From contig NZ_AP023360.1 in NCBI RefSeq assembly GCF_018326265.1, forward strand, positions 226,501 to 290,500: DNA of 64,000 nucleotides, in the 5' to 3' direction. This DNA is from Catellatospora sp. IY07-71 (lineage in GTDB: Bacteria > Actinomycetota > Actinomycetes > Mycobacteriales > Micromonosporaceae). Numbering within the stretch: position 1 is the stretch's first letter; each line of letters starts with the position of its first letter. Positions 1-7,555 of this stretch are shown one piece after another. A model generated the notes under the pieces. That model did not search any database and had not been told where the DNA came from. It was given only the letters and a program-made list of their open reading frames with translations. The position numbers were made by a program, and so were the translations under genes.

Positions 1-765
1 CGTGATGAGCGGCCACTGGAAGTCGTTCCAGGTGCCGACGAAGGTGAGCAGGCCGAGCACGGCCAGTGCGGGCCGGATCGCGGGCAGCACGACGCTCCAG
101 TAGATGCGCATCGTGGTCGCGCCGTCGACGCGCCCCGACTCGATCAGCTCGTCGGGCACCGCGCCGAGGATGAACTGCCGCATGTAGAACACGCCGAACG
201 CGCTGACCAGGCCGGGCACGATGACCGCGAGCAGGGTGCCGTTCCAGCCGCCCTCGCCGGGCATGTAGCCCATGAGGATGTACAGCGCGACGACGCCGAG
301 CTGGTTGGGCACGGTCAGCGTCAGGATGACCATCACCATCAGCGCGTTGCTGCCCTTGAAGCGCAGCTTGGCGAAGGCGAACCCGGCCACCGAGCAGAAG
401 AACAGCACCGAGATCGTGACCACGGTGGACACGATGAAGCTGTTCACCAGCGACTCGGCGAAGTACACGTCCTGCATCGAGAACACCTCGCGCAGGTTGC
501 GCGAGAACTCGGCGCCGGGCAGGAACTTCGGCGGGATCTCGGCCAGCGCCGCGTCGGTGCTCGTCGCGATGACGAACATCCAGTAGATCGGGTAGATCGC
601 GATCAGGAAGGTGAGGCTGAGCAGGACGTAGGTCCATACCCCCGCCGGGGTGTCCTGGGGGGCGCGGCCCACCACGGACAGGCCGCCGCGGCGCTTGGGC
701 GGAGCGGGCGGCGCCGGGCGCGGCCCGGCCTGCCGCACGCTCTGGGTGTCGGTGGTCGTGGTCAC
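1..765 (-). CDS. sugar ABC transporter permease, MalG type (3' part outside window)
   Basis: Inner-membrane subunit of a carbohydrate importer. The minus-strand frame runs off the left edge, so only the N-terminal 255 codons are present. After a Pro/Arg-rich cytoplasmic start there are several hydrophobic helices, and near the window edge the EAA loop that contacts the ATPase (LIESGRVDGATTMRIYW). This is the usual organisation of MalG-type permeases of the MalFG family. The GTG start at 765 overlaps the stop of the upstream permease gene as GTGA, which indicates translational coupling in one operon with the MalF-type permease and the binding protein. The substrate cannot be told from sequence. 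No ATPase gene is visible; actinomycete sugar importers often share a distant MsiK-type ATPase. Confidence 0.93.
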   Translation of the reverse strand, partial: MTTTTDTQSVRQAGPRPAPPAPPKRRGGLSVVGRAPQDTPAGVWTYVLLSLTFLIAIYPIYWMFVIATSTDAALAEIPPKFLPGAEFSRNLREVFSMQDVYFAESLVNSFIVSTVVTISVLFFCSVAGFAFAKLRFKGSNALMVMVILTLTVPNQLGVVALYILMGYMPGEGGWNGTLLAVIVPGLVSAFGVFYMRQFILGAVPDELIESGRVDGATTMRIYWSVVLPAIRPALAVLGLLTFVGTWNDFQWPLIT

Positions 766-1685
766 CGTCGTCCTCCTCCGAGCCGGCTGGTGAGCAGGGT
801 GTTGACGGCCGCGACGAGCACGATGATCAGGAACAGCGCCCAGGACATCGCGGCGGCGTAGCCGAGGTTGAGGTTCTTCCAGCCGGTCTTGTAGATCAGC
901 TGGGCGATGGTCTGCCACTCGCCGTTGGCGCCGCCGGTGGCCGCGGCCGGGTTCGGCTCGAACAGCATCGGCTCGGTGAACAGCTGCAGGCCGCCGATGG
1001 TGGACAGCACCACGGTGAAGATGACGACGGGCAGGATCATCGGCACGGTGATCCGCCACAGCTGCTTCCAGGCGGTCGCGCCGTCCAGCGCGGAGGCCTC
1101 GTAGATGTCACGCGGGATGGTCTGCATCGCGGCCAGGTAGAGCAGCGCGTTGTAGCCGATCCACTTCCAGTTGACCATCGTGGCGATGGCGACCCAGGAC
1201 TGCAGCTTGCCGGCCCGCCAGTCGATCGGATCGTCCATGCCGAACAGCGACAGCACCCAGTTGGCGGTGCCCGTGTCCCGGCCGAACACCACCAGGAAGA
1301 CCAGCGTCGAGGCGGTCACCGGGGTGATGTACGGCAGCAGCATGCTCACCCGGAACCAGATCTTGCCGCGCAGCTGCCGGTTGAGCAGGAACGCGATGCA
1401 GATGGCCAGGAACAGCTGCGGGATGGTGGACAGCACGAAGATGCCGAACGTGTTGTAGAGCGCGTTCCAGAAGTCCTCGTCGGACAGCAGTTTCTCGAAG
1501 TTGCCGAGGCCGGCCCAGCCGTCCTGAGCCGGGTCGTCCAGGCGCCAGGTGCGCAGCGCCACGATCCCGTTGAAGATCAGCGGGAACAGCCCGAAGATCG
1601 CGAACAGGATGAAGAAGGGTGCGATCAGGACGTAAGGCATCTGCTTCACGTCGAAGCGGTGCAGCCGGTGCGAGAGCCCGCGCAC
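762..1685 (-). CDS. sugar ABC transporter permease, MalF type
   Basis: Partner permease of the same importer, 307 aa. About six membrane helices start near residue 20 (VLIAPFFILFAIFGLFPLI). An EAA loop lies at about residues 215-235 (DIYEASALDGATAWKQLW), the signature of binding-protein-dependent permeases. It lies 177 bp downstream of the binding-protein gene and its TGA overlaps the GTG of the MalG-type gene, giving the common order binding protein, MalF, MalG. Length and topology are normal for the family, and no defect is visible. Confidence 0.95.
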   Translation of the reverse strand: MRGLSHRLHRFDVKQMPYVLIAPFFILFAIFGLFPLIFNGIVALRTWRLDDPAQDGWAGLGNFEKLLSDEDFWNALYNTFGIFVLSTIPQLFLAICIAFLLNRQLRGKIWFRVSMLLPYITPVTASTLVFLVVFGRDTGTANWVLSLFGMDDPIDWRAGKLQSWVAIATMVNWKWIGYNALLYLAAMQTIPRDIYEASALDGATAWKQLWRITVPMILPVVIFTVVLSTIGGLQLFTEPMLFEPNPAAATGGANGEWQTIAQLIYKTGWKNLNLGYAAAMSWALFLIIVLVAAVNTLLTSRLGGGRR

Positions 1686-1862
1686 GATTACCTCCGTTTA
1701 CCGAGGAAGGTCGATATGATTCCGTCGCGGAACGGGGCCGGGCACCGTGGCGCGCCGCGGTGCGGCGGCGCACGGTCCGGCCGGGTTCCGTCGCGGCGGG
1801 CGAAGGGGTGGACGCCGTAGGGAGACGCCCACCCCTTCTGATCCCCTACGCGAAGCCGCCCG

Positions 1863-3140
1863 TCAGGCCTTCGAGGCCTTGTCGGCTTCCTTCACCGCCT
1901 GCGCCCAGGCGTCACCGGCCTTGGTGGTGCCCGCCTGGACGGAGTTGATGACGTTCTCGACCGCGACGCGGGTCGGGCCGTTCTTCTTGCCGAGGTACTG
2001 CGGGGTCAGGCTCTCCGCGGTCTTGGCGAAGATCTGGCCGACCGGGGCGTCGCTGAAGAACGGGTTCTTGAAGTCGAGGATGTTCTGGTCCTTGTAGAGG
2101 GCCGGCTGCGAGGGCAGGTTGCCGACCTTCTTGAAGATCTCGATCTGCTGCTCCGGCTGGACCAGCCACTCCAGCAGCTTGTACGCCTCGTCCACGTTCT
2201 TGCCCTGCTTGGGGATGGTCAGGAACGAGCCGCCCCAGTTGCCGCCGCCGCCGGGGATGGCCGCGATGTCCCACTTGCCGCTGGTGTCGGGCGCGGTGTT
2301 CTTGATGTGACCCTGCATCCACGCCGGGCAGGCGAGGACGGCGAAGTCACCCTTGACGAAGCCCGCGTTCCACTCCGGGGACCAGGCCGGCAGGTTCGCC
2401 GACAGGCCCGCCTCGATGGACTTCATGGTCAGGTCGAACGCGACCTTGGGACCGCCGTCCATCTTCAGCGCCTCGGACTCGTCGTAGAAGCCCACCGGCT
2501 GCTGGCCGAGGATCGGGTTGAACAGGTTGGTGGCGTTGTCCAGGAACTTCTTCTTCGAGGCGGCGGTGTACTGCCGGCCCACCTTGATGAAGTCGTCCCA
2601 GCTCGGCCACAGCGCGGAGACCTTGTCGCGCTCGGTCGGCAGGCCGGCCGCCTTGAACAGGTCCGTCCGGTAGCACATGGCCAGGCCGCCGACGTCGGTG
2701 CCGAGGCCGATCTGGGTCTTGCCGTCGGCCGACAGGGACTGCTTCCACTTCCAGCCCAGGTACTTGTCCTGGTAGCTGCTCGCGCCCTTGTCCAGCAGGT
2801 TCACGAACTTGTCGGCCTGGCTGCGGAAGCTCACGATGAAGCCCTCGTCGATCGCGGCGATGTCCGGCGCGCCGCTGCCCGCGATGAGCTTCTTCTGCAG
2901 GTCCTCGTGCTGGGCGTTGTACTCGCCCGAGTTGAGGACGATCTTGACGTTCGGGTTCGCGGCCTCGTACTTGGCCTTGAGCTCGTCGAGGCCGAAGTCG
3001 CCCCAGAAGGCGATCTTCAGCTCGACCGGGCCGCCGGGCTCCGACGGCTCGCTGCTGCCGCCCTTGCAACCCGCCAGCGCGAGCGCGGTGACCGCCACCA
3101 GGGCGGTCCCCACGGCCCAGCGGGACCTGTGCAGTCGCAT
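1863..3140 (-). CDS. extracellular sugar-binding lipoprotein of an ABC importer
   Basis: Type 1 solute-binding protein (SBP_bac_1/MalE-like), 425 aa from the chosen start. That ATG follows a GGAGGACAC ribosome site and opens a classic lipoprotein signal: positive N-terminus, hydrophobic core and the lipobox ALAGC. A longer in-frame start at 3212 would place 24 extra residues before the signal peptide and lacks a good ribosome site. The mature part shows the family's typical early strand (VELKIAFWGDFGLDELK). It should deliver a sugar to the two permeases encoded downstream. A strong promoter and a LacI-like operator lie upstream. Confidence 0.94.
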   Translation of the reverse strand: MRLHRSRWAVGTALVAVTALALAGCKGGSSEPSEPGGPVELKIAFWGDFGLDELKAKYEAANPNVKIVLNSGEYNAQHEDLQKKLIAGSGAPDIAAIDEGFIVSFRSQADKFVNLLDKGASSYQDKYLGWKWKQSLSADGKTQIGLGTDVGGLAMCYRTDLFKAAGLPTERDKVSALWPSWDDFIKVGRQYTAASKKKFLDNATNLFNPILGQQPVGFYDESEALKMDGGPKVAFDLTMKSIEAGLSANLPAWSPEWNAGFVKGDFAVLACPAWMQGHIKNTAPDTSGKWDIAAIPGGGGNWGGSFLTIPKQGKNVDEAYKLLEWLVQPEQQIEIFKKVGNLPSQPALYKDQNILDFKNPFFSDAPVGQIFAKTAESLTPQYLGKKNGPTRVAVENVINSVQAGTTKAGDAWAQAVKEADKASKA

Positions 3141-3214
3141 GTGTCCTCCGAACAAACCTGAAACGCCCGCGTTCAGGGATCGCGAAGCGTCTACTGAACC
3201 GGATAAGTGCACAC

Positions 3215-3243
3215 ACGGTATGGGCGCGCTCCCAGCATGTCAA
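3215..3243 (-). promoter_or_regulatory. housekeeping-type promoter of the sugar importer operon
   Basis: On the minus strand a perfect TTGACA (3238-3243) is followed after 17 bp by TACCGT (3215-3220), a good principal-sigma promoter. It lies 75 bp upstream of the binding-protein start. An imperfect LacI-family core (AACCGGAT, 3197-3204) lies just downstream of the -10 box. Confidence 0.7.
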
Positions 3244-3286
3244 TGGGGGGTCGATCTCGTGACGATCCTGTGACGTGGACCATGAA

Positions 3287-3294
3287 AACCGATT
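3287..3294. promoter_or_regulatory. possible LacI-family operator
   Basis: The 8-mer AACCGATT matches the LacI-family core AANCGNTT inside an A/T-rich stretch that stands out from the GC-rich surroundings. It lies upstream of the importer promoter, as expected for a sugar-responsive LacI regulator. No regulator gene is adjacent, and an 8-mer can occur by chance. Confidence 0.3.
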
Positions 3295-3415
3295 AAGCAA
3301 CTTTGCTGACCGTCGATGCCTTCTGCCCGAGAGGCGAAAATGGTGCGGTGGTCGCGCTCTCCGTACGGCATGATCGGCACGCCGCGGGGAAGACCCGGGA
3401 AGGGAGGACGCAGCC

Positions 3416-3841
3416 ATGGCCGAAGACCTGACAATCACCGACCGGATCGTGATTCCGGCATCCGAGCTGCGCGAACGCTTCTCCCGCAGCTCCGGCCCCG
3501 GCGGCCAGGGCGTCAACACCGCCGACAGCCGCGTCGAGCTCTCCTACGACGTGGAGCGCTCCCACGCCCTCCCCGAGCCGTTGCGCGCCCGCGCCCTGGA
3601 GCGCCTCGCCGGCCGCCTCACCGACGGCGTCCTCACCATCGCCGCCAGCGAGCACCGCGCCCAGCTCGCCAACCGCGAAGCCGCCCGCGCCCGCCTGACA
3701 GCCCTGCTACGCGAAGCCATCGCTCCGCCCCCGCCCCCACGCCGCCCCACCAAGATGAGCAAAGGCGCGAAACAGCGCCGCCTCGACGCGAAGAAGCACC
3801 GCGGCGCCCTGAAACAACTCCGCCGCGGCGCCCACGACTGA
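3416..3841 (+). CDS. arfB: ribosome-rescue peptidyl-tRNA hydrolase ArfB
   Basis: Small release-factor-like hydrolase, 141 aa, that frees stalled ribosomes. The catalytic GGQ motif appears as [18 protein letters not shown] at about residues 24-41. The C-terminal tail is strongly basic ([21 protein letters not shown]), the part known in ArfB/YaeJ to enter the empty mRNA channel. The length fits ArfB and excludes a full release factor, which would carry codon-recognition domains. The ATG is preceded by GGGAGGA. It is a single gene, divergent from the sugar importer. Confidence 0.95.
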   Translation: MAEDLTITDRIVIPASELRERFSRSSGPGGQGVNTADSRVELSYDVERSHALPEPLRARALERLAGRLTDGVLTIAASEHRAQLANREAARARLTALLREAIAPPPPPRRPTKMSKGAKQRRLDAKKHRGALKQLRRGAHD

Positions 3842-3878
3842 CCACCCCGCGCCGCGTCCCGCGCGCCTCTCCGGCGCC

Positions 3879-3945
3879 GATCTTGCGCGAGCTGTGGGTA
3901 CGACACGCACTATCCGGGCAAATCCCTAACACTTCGCGCAAGATC
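3879..3945. repeat. 12-bp inverted repeat containing GATCTTG
   Basis: GATCTTGCGCGA at 3879-3890 is the exact reverse complement of TCGCGCAAGATC at 3934-3945, with a 43-nt loop. It lies just after arfB and before a convergent small gene, so it could terminate either. The GATCTTG word recurs in other intergenic regions here (34.57 kb, 51.4-51.6 kb), which suggests a dispersed repeat. Confidence 0.5.
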
Positions 3946-3974
3946 GACGTGATCTTGGCGGGGTTGCAGCGGGG

Positions 3975-4322
3975 TCAGGTGCGGGATTGGCGGACTTCGG
4001 GGGTTACGGGGGCGGTGGCGGCCAGGCGGAGGAAGAGGTCGCAGGCGGTTTGGGCCTGGACGCGGCGCTGGTAGGCGCGGCTGGCGATGGCTACGGCGCC
4101 GGGGGCGGCGTCCAGGCGCCAGGCCCAGGCGAGGCGGCTGACGCGGTGGATGACCGGCTCGACCTCGGTGACGGCGGCGCGGACCTCGTCCACGGCGCGC
4201 AGGCAGGCGTCCACATCGGGGAAGCCGGTGCCGGAGCGGCCGAGGTCACGGTTGTTGCTGGACAGCAGCCGCCAGGTGACGCCGGCGCACGCCCGCTCGT
4301 AGAACTCGAAGCGAGCGGTCAA
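3975..4322 (-). CDS. small protein, possibly DUF1508 (YegP)-like
   Basis: Protein of 115 aa. The first half (FEFYERACAGVTWRLLSSNN...SGTGFPDVDACLRAV) resembles the DUF1508/YegP fold pattern: an aromatic strand, W-x-W/R-L, an asparagine turn, then SGxGF and a Cys-containing helix. The rest is a helical region rich in Ala, Arg and Val that I do not recognise. The function of this family is unknown. It is convergent with arfB. The DUF1508 assignment rests on the motif pattern only. Confidence 0.65.
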   Translation of the reverse strand: MTARFEFYERACAGVTWRLLSSNNRDLGRSGTGFPDVDACLRAVDEVRAAVTEVEPVIHRVSRLAWAWRLDAAPGAVAIASRAYQRRVQAQTACDLFLRLAATAPVTPEVRQSRT

Positions 4323-4432
4323 CGTCTTCCCCCATGCGGCCGGTTTATCCGATCACATGACGTTCGCCCGCCGAGATGGACGGCTGCTGTCGTGGGGATG
4401 AACAGCGTACGTCCCGGTGGGCGAAGAGACGG

Positions 4433-5398
4433 TCACAGCACCTCACCGCGCAGTTGGGGGAAGACCTTACCCACCTTGCCCAGCAGGTACTCGCCGTACG
4501 TGCCGGTGAAAGCGCGCAGGTCCTGACCGTCCCAGCGGGGCCGGCCGGACGCGTCGGTGCGGGCCCGGCCGGGCAGCGGCGGCACGGCCGCCGAGAAGTC
4601 GGGATCGAAGAAGAACGGGAACGACAGGCGCTCGTTGCCGCTGACGTTGCGCACCCGGTGCGGGGTGGACCGGTAGTACCCGCCGGTCAGCCGGTCCAGC
4701 ATGTCGCCGATGTTGCAGACGAACGTGCCCGGGACCGGCGGCGCGTCGACCCAGCCGCGCGGCGTGTGCACCTGCAGGCCGCCGTTCTCGTCCTGGGCCA
4801 GCAGGGTGAGCAGGCCGTAGTCGGTGTGCTCGCCGACGCCCCAGCCGTCGTCCCCGGACGGCGCCGGCGGGTAGTGGAAGATCCGGAACAGCACGGTCGG
4901 GTCGGCGGTGTAACCACTCGCGAAGTAGTCATCGGGCAGGTCCAGGCTCGCCGCGACGGCGCGCATCACGTCCTGCGCGACGCGCGTCAGCGCGGCCGCA
5001 TACGCCGGGACCAGCTCGGCCAGGGCCGGGACCTGGCGGGGGTACAGGCTGGAGCCGTGCAGCGGCAGACCGGCGAGGACGCGAGGGTCGTCATCGGGCA
5101 GGTCGAGGCCGAAGTACAGGCCCTCCTTGAGGTCCGGGCGGCCCGAGGTCAGCTCGCCTCCCACCGGGAAGAAGCCACGCCAGGCCCGGCCGCCGCGGGC
5201 CATGGCGATCTCCATCTTGGCGTCCTCGGGCAGCGCGAAGAACTCCCGCGCCGCCGCGTCGAGTGACTTCAGCAGCTCGGCGGGCACGCCGTGTCCGCTC
5301 AGGTAGAAGAAGCCGCTGTCGCGGCATGCCGCCTGGATCGCGGCTGCCACGGTGGCACGGTCGGCGGACAGGTCGATGATCGGCAGCGCGGCACCCAT
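4433..5398 (-). CDS. 2-oxoglutarate/Fe(II) oxygenase, isopenicillin N synthase family
   Basis: Non-haem iron oxygenase of 321 aa. The N-terminal DIOX_N domain begins [20 protein letters not shown] and carries the usual [11 protein letters not shown]. In the catalytic barrel the iron ligands are visible as H-x-D ([11 protein letters not shown]) and the distal His (RSTPHRVRN), followed by the 2-oxoglutarate-binding R-x-S ([12 protein letters not shown]). Cytosolic. The substrate is unknown; family members hydroxylate, desaturate or cyclise small molecules. It is a single gene with no biosynthetic neighbours, so no pathway can be proposed. Confidence 0.93.
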   Translation of the reverse strand: MGAALPIIDLSADRATVAAAIQAACRDSGFFYLSGHGVPAELLKSLDAAAREFFALPEDAKMEIAMARGGRAWRGFFPVGGELTSGRPDLKEGLYFGLDLPDDDPRVLAGLPLHGSSLYPRQVPALAELVPAYAAALTRVAQDVMRAVAASLDLPDDYFASGYTADPTVLFRIFHYPPAPSGDDGWGVGEHTDYGLLTLLAQDENGGLQVHTPRGWVDAPPVPGTFVCNIGDMLDRLTGGYYRSTPHRVRNVSGNERLSFPFFFDPDFSAAVPPLPGRARTDASGRPRWDGQDLRAFTGTYGEYLLGKVGKVFPQLRGEVL

Positions 5399-5457
5399 GC
5401 CGCCATTCTCACCCCCACATCCCCACTGCTGGGGCGGCGGCCCAACTCCGGCATGAA

Positions 5458-5486
5458 CCGGCCCGCGCCCGAGGGACGCGGGCCGG
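5458..5486 (-). terminator. hairpin after the sigma gene stub
   Basis: A perfect 10-bp inverted repeat (CCGGCCCGCG / CGCGGGCCGG) with a 9-nt loop begins 7 nt below the stub's stop codon on the minus strand. It lacks a T-run, as is usual in high-GC actinomycetes. Confidence 0.55.
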
Positions 5487-5492
5487 TGCCGG

Positions 5493-5579
5493 CTAGAGGA
5501 CCACGGAGCAGCCGGGGCAGCGCGACAGGGCTCCCCCGCGGGCCACGACGAACTCGTGGAACCCGTCGAATCTGTTCAT
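5493..5579 (-). pseudogene. N-terminal stub of a third SigE-family sigma factor gene
   Basis: An ATG behind a GGAGGTAAGG ribosome site opens a 28-codon frame. Its first 20 residues ([20 protein letters not shown]) are nearly identical to the start of the intact sigma gene at 46298-47962 and identical to the split copy. After residue 20 it switches to unrelated sequence (CPGCSVVL) and stops. The promoter and leader are also conserved. It is therefore what is left of a third tandem copy after internal deletion, with a terminator hairpin directly downstream. A functional 28-aa peptide cannot be excluded but nothing supports one. Confidence 0.85.
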
Positions 5580-5598
5580 GTCCTTACCTCCGACCCCC

Positions 5599-5625
5599 CA
5601 CTACGCGGCAGGGCGCCAAAGGGTT
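5599..5625 (-). promoter_or_regulatory. ECF-type promoter of the sigma stub
   Basis: Minus-strand AACC (5622-5625) and CGTAGTG (5599-5605) are separated by exactly 16 bp. The same arrangement stands before the other two sigma paralogues. AAC/CGT boxes with 16-17 bp spacing are characteristic of ECF sigma promoters, which suggests autoregulation. Confidence 0.7.
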
Positions 5626-5645
5626 GCGGCTCATCATCCCGGCGG

Positions 5646-5688
5646 CCCGCCCGGCCCACAGCCCCGGTCGGGGCACGGGCCGGGCGGG
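5646..5688 (-). terminator. terminator after the C-terminal sigma fragment
   Basis: A perfect 12-bp inverted repeat, CCCGCCCGGCCC / GGGCCGGGCGGG, with a 19-nt loop lies 8 nt downstream of the stop of the split sigma gene. A second CCCCGGTCGGGG hairpin can form in the loop. Confidence 0.65.
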
Positions 5689-5695
5689 AGCCCGA

Positions 5696-6862
5696 TCAGA
5701 ACACGCTCCAGCAGCCGGGCAGGCGATACCGTCCCGGAGGAAGACCGACGGTGGTGACGGCGCCGTCCGGCCCCTGACGTCTGTTGATCGTGTCGTCGCC
5801 GCGCCAGAACAACTCCGTGCCCCGGTAGCAGATGAGGAAGTTCGGGCTCATCGGCGTGGCTGCCGGCGGCACGTCGTGGCGGCGCACCACCCGGCCGTCG
5901 GTCACCGAGATCTGGACGAAGGCCACGATGCTCCCGGCCGGTGACTCCTCCCGCACCTCGATCGCGGCGGTGCCGTCCGCGGTGGGGTGGATCGCCGCGA
6001 GCGGCACCACGCGCCGGCGCACCCCCTCGGCCGGGCGCAGCGAGCCGCTGATGTCGACGGCGAGCGGCCGCACTGCACCGGTCCGCGGATCGACCACCTC
6101 GACCCCGACTTTGCCGCCCTTGCCTGTGTCGGCCATGCGCAGCACCTCACCGGTGTCCAGCACACCGCTGATGCTCCATCCGGCCTCGCGGGCGGGCGCC
6201 GGGAACTCGGTCCAGTCCGGCACGGAGTACAGGCTGTAGCGATCGGACATGCCCCGGTAGCCGAGCAGCCAGTTGCCCGTGGGAGACCAGCGGACCACCA
6301 GGGCGCCCGGCAGCACCCGCTCGGCTGTGCCGGCCAGGTCCCGGACGACCGCGCCGTCCGGGGTGGGCCACAGCAGCCAGCGGCCGTCCGGGGACAGCTC
6401 GGCCGGGTTGCCGCTCCTGATGTTGGGGAACGTCGTGCGATACCACGATCCTCCGGCGAGCACGTCCGCCCGTACCTTGCCCGGCTCCGAGGTCAGGTCG
6501 TAGCGCAGCAGCGAGGCGGGGCCGACGCCCCGGTCGCGCGGCAGGGCGGCGACGTCGGGGCCTGGCTCGGGCACCTGCGTGGGCATCGGCGGCACCTGCG
6601 CCGGCGCGGACACCGAAGGGCTGGGCGAGGCGGTGCCGGTCAGCGGCGGCGGCACGGTGTCGCCGCCGCGCACCGCGAACAGCACCCCGACCAGGGCGAG
6701 TGGCAGCACCGCCAGCGCCGCGCCCACCGCGATCCGGCGCGCCCGCGAGCGCCGGGCCCGGACCACGGCCGCTTCCGCGTCGGCGTACTGGCCGGCCTGT
6801 TCGGCGAACATCGGCAGCGCCGCACGCAGCTTTGCCAGCGCGGCGTGCGCCTGGCTCTTGAC
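5696..6862 (-). pseudogene. C-terminal half of the split sigma factor gene (region 4 end, membrane anchor, extracytoplasmic domain)
   Basis: From the junction the frame reads TVKSQAHAALAKLRAALPMF, which matches residues 139-158 of the intact paralogue (TVKSQTHLAIGKLRSALPMF). It continues through one membrane helix (IAVGAALAVLPLALVGVLFA), a Pro/Ser linker and a domain of about 320 residues with blade-like repeats (LSPDGRWLLW, VRWSPTGNWLLGY). Upstream of the junction the open frame continues into element DNA with no homology, so the apparent 473-codon frame is chimeric. The matching N-terminal half lies 39 kb away at 45818-46236. Joining them at the shared GT gives 528 codons including the stop, in frame. 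Without the element this would be a complete sigma factor with an extracytoplasmic extension. Confidence 0.92.
6861..6862. other. left attachment-site core of the integrative element
   Basis: Homology to the intact sigma paralogue (CTGGCTCTT then AC on the plus strand) stops here and element DNA begins. The only sequence shared with the right junction (45818-45819) is AC (GT in the sigma reading direction). A 2-bp crossover core is what large serine recombinases use. The boundary is certain to about 1-2 bp. Confidence 0.8.
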
Positions 6863-7187
6863 CGTAGTCATCGAACTAAAAAAGCCACATCCACTGCGAC
6901 TTTCGAAAGACACGTTGCACATCTCCAGTCGAGTCGGCAGCTTTGCAAAGATCGCTATTGCCCGTCTGGCACCAATGAGGTCAAACGCCACGACGCGATC
7001 GAGTTCGCCATAACCATCACCTACGGGGACACCACAACCAAGCGACCGCCACCCGCAACGTAGACCACCGGGGTCTACGTAGCTCGCCCGCGAGATTGGA
7101 TGGTGCGCTAGGCGCATAGATCGTTTTGCGCTTCCTCCGTCTCATCTGGAAAGATGTGGCTCCTCGCGCGACACTCAGGAGACATCG

Positions 7188-7487
7188 ATGGCGATTGACA
7201 CGCTTCGGGCCGCAATAGCACAACGTCGCGTGGTCACCTTCTTCTACAAGGGATATTCCCGCAGTGTCATCCCAATGGCAGTCGGACAATCTCGCGATAA
7301 CACGTGGATGCTTAGAGGTCAACAGGTTGCAGGCGGGTCGTCCTCTGGTGGCACGAGCATCGACGCGCCCAAGCTCTTCAAGATCGCCGAAGTGATGGAT
7401 ATCGCGGTTTCGAACGACACGTTTGCCGTTCCCTCTCAATACCGCCCTGGCGACAGCGCCTTTGTGGTCATTGAGGCCGAACTCTAG
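7188..7487 (+). CDS. small WYL-domain-like protein
   Basis: Protein of 99 aa that resembles a stand-alone WYL-type fold. The N-terminus LRAAIAQRRVVTFFYKG is the usual first helix-strand of WYL domains (I-x-x-R-x-V-x-F-x-Y), and the C-terminal half carries PKLFKIAEVMDIAVSND, matching the strand-helix with F-K-x-x-x-I. It lacks the HTH found in WYL regulators. An AGGAGA ribosome site precedes the ATG. It is the first gene inside the left end of the element and lies 68 bp upstream of the OLD nuclease, so it may sense a ligand or regulate that defence gene. WYL proteins are frequent in defence islands; the link here is inferred. Confidence 0.7.
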   Translation: MAIDTLRAAIAQRRVVTFFYKGYSRSVIPMAVGQSRDNTWMLRGQQVAGGSSSGGTSIDAPKLFKIAEVMDIAVSNDTFAVPSQYRPGDSAFVVIEAEL

Positions 7488-7555
7488 ATCCGAGAGATCA
7501 TTTCCAACTGCGGAAACACCCCCTTAACCGAGGACTGGAGCTGAAGGAGACAGAG

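Noticed and set aside
5696-7117. Single 473-codon gene on the minus strand as annotated from its first start
   Set aside because: Residues before the TVKSQ junction are element DNA without homology; the true gene began 39 kb away.
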